Positions 5,529 to 7,024 of a stretch of DNA of 7,024 nucleotides are shown here, piece after piece. The stretch's first letter is position 1, and each line of letters opens with the position of its first letter. The stretch comes from Rhodospirillales bacterium (lineage in GTDB: Bacteria > Pseudomonadota > Alphaproteobacteria > Acetobacterales > Acetobacteraceae): assembly GCA_903644035.1 (NCBI GenBank), contig CAHJXG010000545.1, positions 1 to 7,024 on the forward strand, read 5' to 3'. The translations under genes and the position numbers were made by a program. The notes beneath the pieces were generated by a model. That model ran no database searches. It saw only the letters and a list, made by a program, of their open reading frames with translations, and was not told the origin of the DNA.

Positions 5529-6809
5529 ATGATGAATGCTCCTGCCGACGGGCCTGACGCCCCGCGACCCTCCGTGTCGGACCCCGCTGCCTTCGAGCTT
5601 CTTCCAGAGGGAGCTTTCGCGCCCAACTGGCAGCGTACCCTGTTCGTGATGATGGGCATCCAGCTGGGCATGAACATGGGCTTCACCGTGCTCAGCCCGG
5701 TGATGCCGCTGTTCCTGCCTGAGCTCGGCGTGAGCAACCCGGCTCAGATCGAGTGGTGGGCCGGGGTGCTGGCGGCCGTGACGCCGCTGGTCGCTGCCTT
5801 TGCCTCTCCGCTCTGGGGCCGGGTGGCGGACCGGCGGGGGCGCAAGCTGATGGTGCTGCGGTCCTGCTTTGCCATCGCCCTGTTTACTGGGCTGACGAGC
5901 CTGGTCGGCAACGTGTGGCAGTTCGCGGGCCTGCGAGCGCTGATGGGAGTGTTTGCCGGGTTCAATGCGGCGACGATCTCGCTGGTGGCCAGCCAGGTGC
6001 CGCCGGGGCGGCTGGGCTACTCGCTGGGCTGGCTCAGCACCGGACAGCTGGTGGGAACGCTGATCGGGCCGCTGCTGGGCGGCCTCGTCGCGGACGTCAC
6101 CGGCTCCTACCGGGCGCCGTTCATCGTGACGTCGGTGGTGTGTGGCCTGTGCGGCGTGCTGGCCTCCCTGCTCGTGAGGGAACGGTTTGTGCCGCCATCG
6201 GCCGGGACCGCGAAGGCGACGCTGTTCCAGAGCTTCGCGATCCTGTCGCGCTCGCGGGGGTTGCTGCCCCTGTTCATGGTGCTGCTGCTGGCGCAGTTCG
6301 GGGTGCAGGTCGTGCAGCCGGTTGTGACGCTGTACGTGCAGCAGCTGCTGGGTCCGGTCCCGGCTTTGGCCACGCTGGGCGGGCTGGCGTTCTCCGTGAC
6401 GGGGATCGCGGACCTGATCGCCTCACCCTTCCTGGGCCGGCGGTCGGACGTGCTGGGCTACCGCCGCGTGCTGCTGATCTCGCTGGCCGGCGCCGCCCTG
6501 GCCAGCGCGCCCCAGGCCTTCGTGCCGGGGTATTGGAGCTTCGTCGCGGCCCGGTTCGGGCTGGGCCTGTTCGTGGGCGGCATCCTGCCCACGGCCAACG
6601 CGCTGGTCGGGCGGCTGGCGCCGGCAGGGGACCGTGGCACGGTCTACGGCGTCACCGCATCGGCGATGTTCCTGGGCCAGTCGCTGGGCCCGCTCTTAGG
6701 CGGCGCCATCGCGGCCACGCTGGGGCTGCACTGGGTGTTCCTGGTCACGGCCATCCTGCTGACGGCCAACCTCGCCTGGGTCTGGGTCAAGGTGCCAGAG
6801 ATCCGGTAG
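5529..6809 (+). CDS. MdtG-like major facilitator superfamily drug/proton antiporter
   Basis: The 426-residue product has about 12 hydrophobic segments starting near residue 37, after an unconserved Pro/Ala/Asp-rich N-terminus. NWQRTLFV (33-40), VMPLFLPELGV (58-68) and the motif A loop GRVADRRGRKLMVLRS (97-112) align closely with E. coli MdtG. LSTGQLVGTLIGPLLGGL (169-186) corresponds to the glycine-rich antiporter motif C of helix 5. The second half repeats the pattern with LGRRSDVLGYRRVLL (302-316) and FLGQSLGPLLGGAIAA (381-396). Such pumps use the proton gradient to export drugs or metabolites across the inner membrane; MdtG itself confers fosfomycin and deoxycholate tolerance. The substrate here is unknown. 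The adjacent ATGs at 5529 and 5532 compete; GGCGGA at 5516-5521 favours 5529. It is divergent from the flavin reductase gene. Confidence 0.9.
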   Translation: MMNAPADGPDAPRPSVSDPAAFELLPEGAFAPNWQRTLFVMMGIQLGMNMGFTVLSPVMPLFLPELGVSNPAQIEWWAGVLAAVTPLVAAFASPLWGRVADRRGRKLMVLRSCFAIALFTGLTSLVGNVWQFAGLRALMGVFAGFNAATISLVASQVPPGRLGYSLGWLSTGQLVGTLIGPLLGGLVADVTGSYRAPFIVTSVVCGLCGVLASLLVRERFVPPSAGTAKATLFQSFAILSRSRGLLPLFMVLLLAQFGVQVVQPVVTLYVQQLLGPVPALATLGGLAFSVTGIADLIASPFLGRRSDVLGYRRVLLISLAGAALASAPQAFVPGYWSFVAARFGLGLFVGGILPTANALVGRLAPAGDRGTVYGVTASAMFLGQSLGPLLGGAIAATLGLHWVFLVTAILLTANLAWVWVKVPEIR

Positions 6810-7023
6810 AGACGGGCCGGGTATGGGCACCAATCCCGATCCAATCCTCGTTCAGAGGCGCGAGCGCGAACGTCTGCTCAGGCACTTCCCTTGCCGTAAG
6901 CCGGTCGTCCGTTTCCGGCAGTTTCGGTTGGTTGAGCCGGGCACAAGCCTGGGGACTTAGGTGAAGGATGGCCGCAAGGCCAGCATGGCTGCTGACGGTC
7001 CCGACGCTTGACTTCGGCCTGTT
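6787..7023 (-). CDS. Unrecognised open frame running off the right edge
   Basis: A minus-strand frame is open from the right edge to TGA 6787-6789, giving 78 codons without a start in view. It overlaps the 3' end of the convergent MFS gene by 23 bp. Residues include SPQACARLNQPKLPETDDRL, then TAREVPEQTFALAPLNEDW. This composition, with N, Q, K, E, D and T well represented, is unlike the Arg/Ala/Gly/Pro-rich shadow frames elsewhere in the window. I do not recognise a family, and it may be a relic or a chance frame. A small hairpin, TGGCC-GCAA-GGCCA (6969-6982), lies inside it. No other gene is visible in 6810-7024. Confidence 0.3.
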   Translation of the reverse strand, partial: NRPKSSVGTVSSHAGLAAILHLSPQACARLNQPKLPETDDRLTAREVPEQTFALAPLNEDWIGIGAHTRPVSTGSLAP

Positions 7024-7024
7024 G

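Noticed and set aside
5753..6964. A 403-codon plus-strand frame inside the MFS gene
   Set aside because: It is an alternate frame of a gene whose transporter motifs are all in the other frame; its Gly/Ala/Arg composition has no membrane pattern.
1..7024. CRISPR array, tRNA or rRNA gene, intact insertion sequence, or phage or plasmid module
   Set aside because: I saw no regularly spaced repeats, no cloverleaf or conserved rRNA strings, no transposase or integrase domain, and no pair of terminal inverted repeats with target duplication.

Overview
The window is high-GC DNA that reads as ordinary chromosome of a Gram-negative alphaproteobacterium. An Acetobacteraceae/Rhodospirillales-like host is a reasonable guess. 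The clues are the GC-rich third codon positions, a ubiquinone-type flavin monooxygenase end, a glutathione-dependent YghU protein, and a palindromic intergenic element of a kind I associate with alphaproteobacteria. I cannot name the genus.

Layout. Positions 2-229 (+) are the C-terminal 75 codons of a UbiH/COQ6-type FAD monooxygenase. Positions 230-1012 hold no intact gene. On the minus strand they contain a broken LysR-regulator C-terminus (420-614) and a much weaker, frameshifted trace resembling a class III cyclase N-terminus (about 254-409). Three inverted repeats follow: 747-773, 800-840 inside a repeat-like element, and 941-957. A YghU-type glutathione S-transferase lies at 1013-1870 (+). 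A 251-bp convergent gap with two strong dyads separates it from a DUF808/YedI membrane protein (2122-3168, -). Next come an old yellow enzyme (3416-4492, -) and a flavin reductase (4646-5281, -). Divergent from the reductase is an MdtG-like drug/proton antiporter of the major facilitator superfamily (5529-6809, +). The last 215 bp hold an unrecognised open frame on the minus strand that runs off the window.

How the genes may work together. Four neighbouring genes fit a detoxification theme: glutathione thiol chemistry (YghU), reduction of electrophilic alkenes or nitro compounds (old yellow enzyme), flavin reduction (the PF01613-type protein), and export (the MFS pump). No regulator survives beside them apart from the LysR relic. 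The grouping is inference from gene content, not proof of a pathway.

I found no convincing new biological system. There is no CRISPR array, intact mobile element, tRNA, rRNA or toxin-antitoxin pair. The points most worth checking are the three dyads upstream of the YghU gene, the gene relics at 254-617, the reductase/pump cluster, and the open frame at the right edge.
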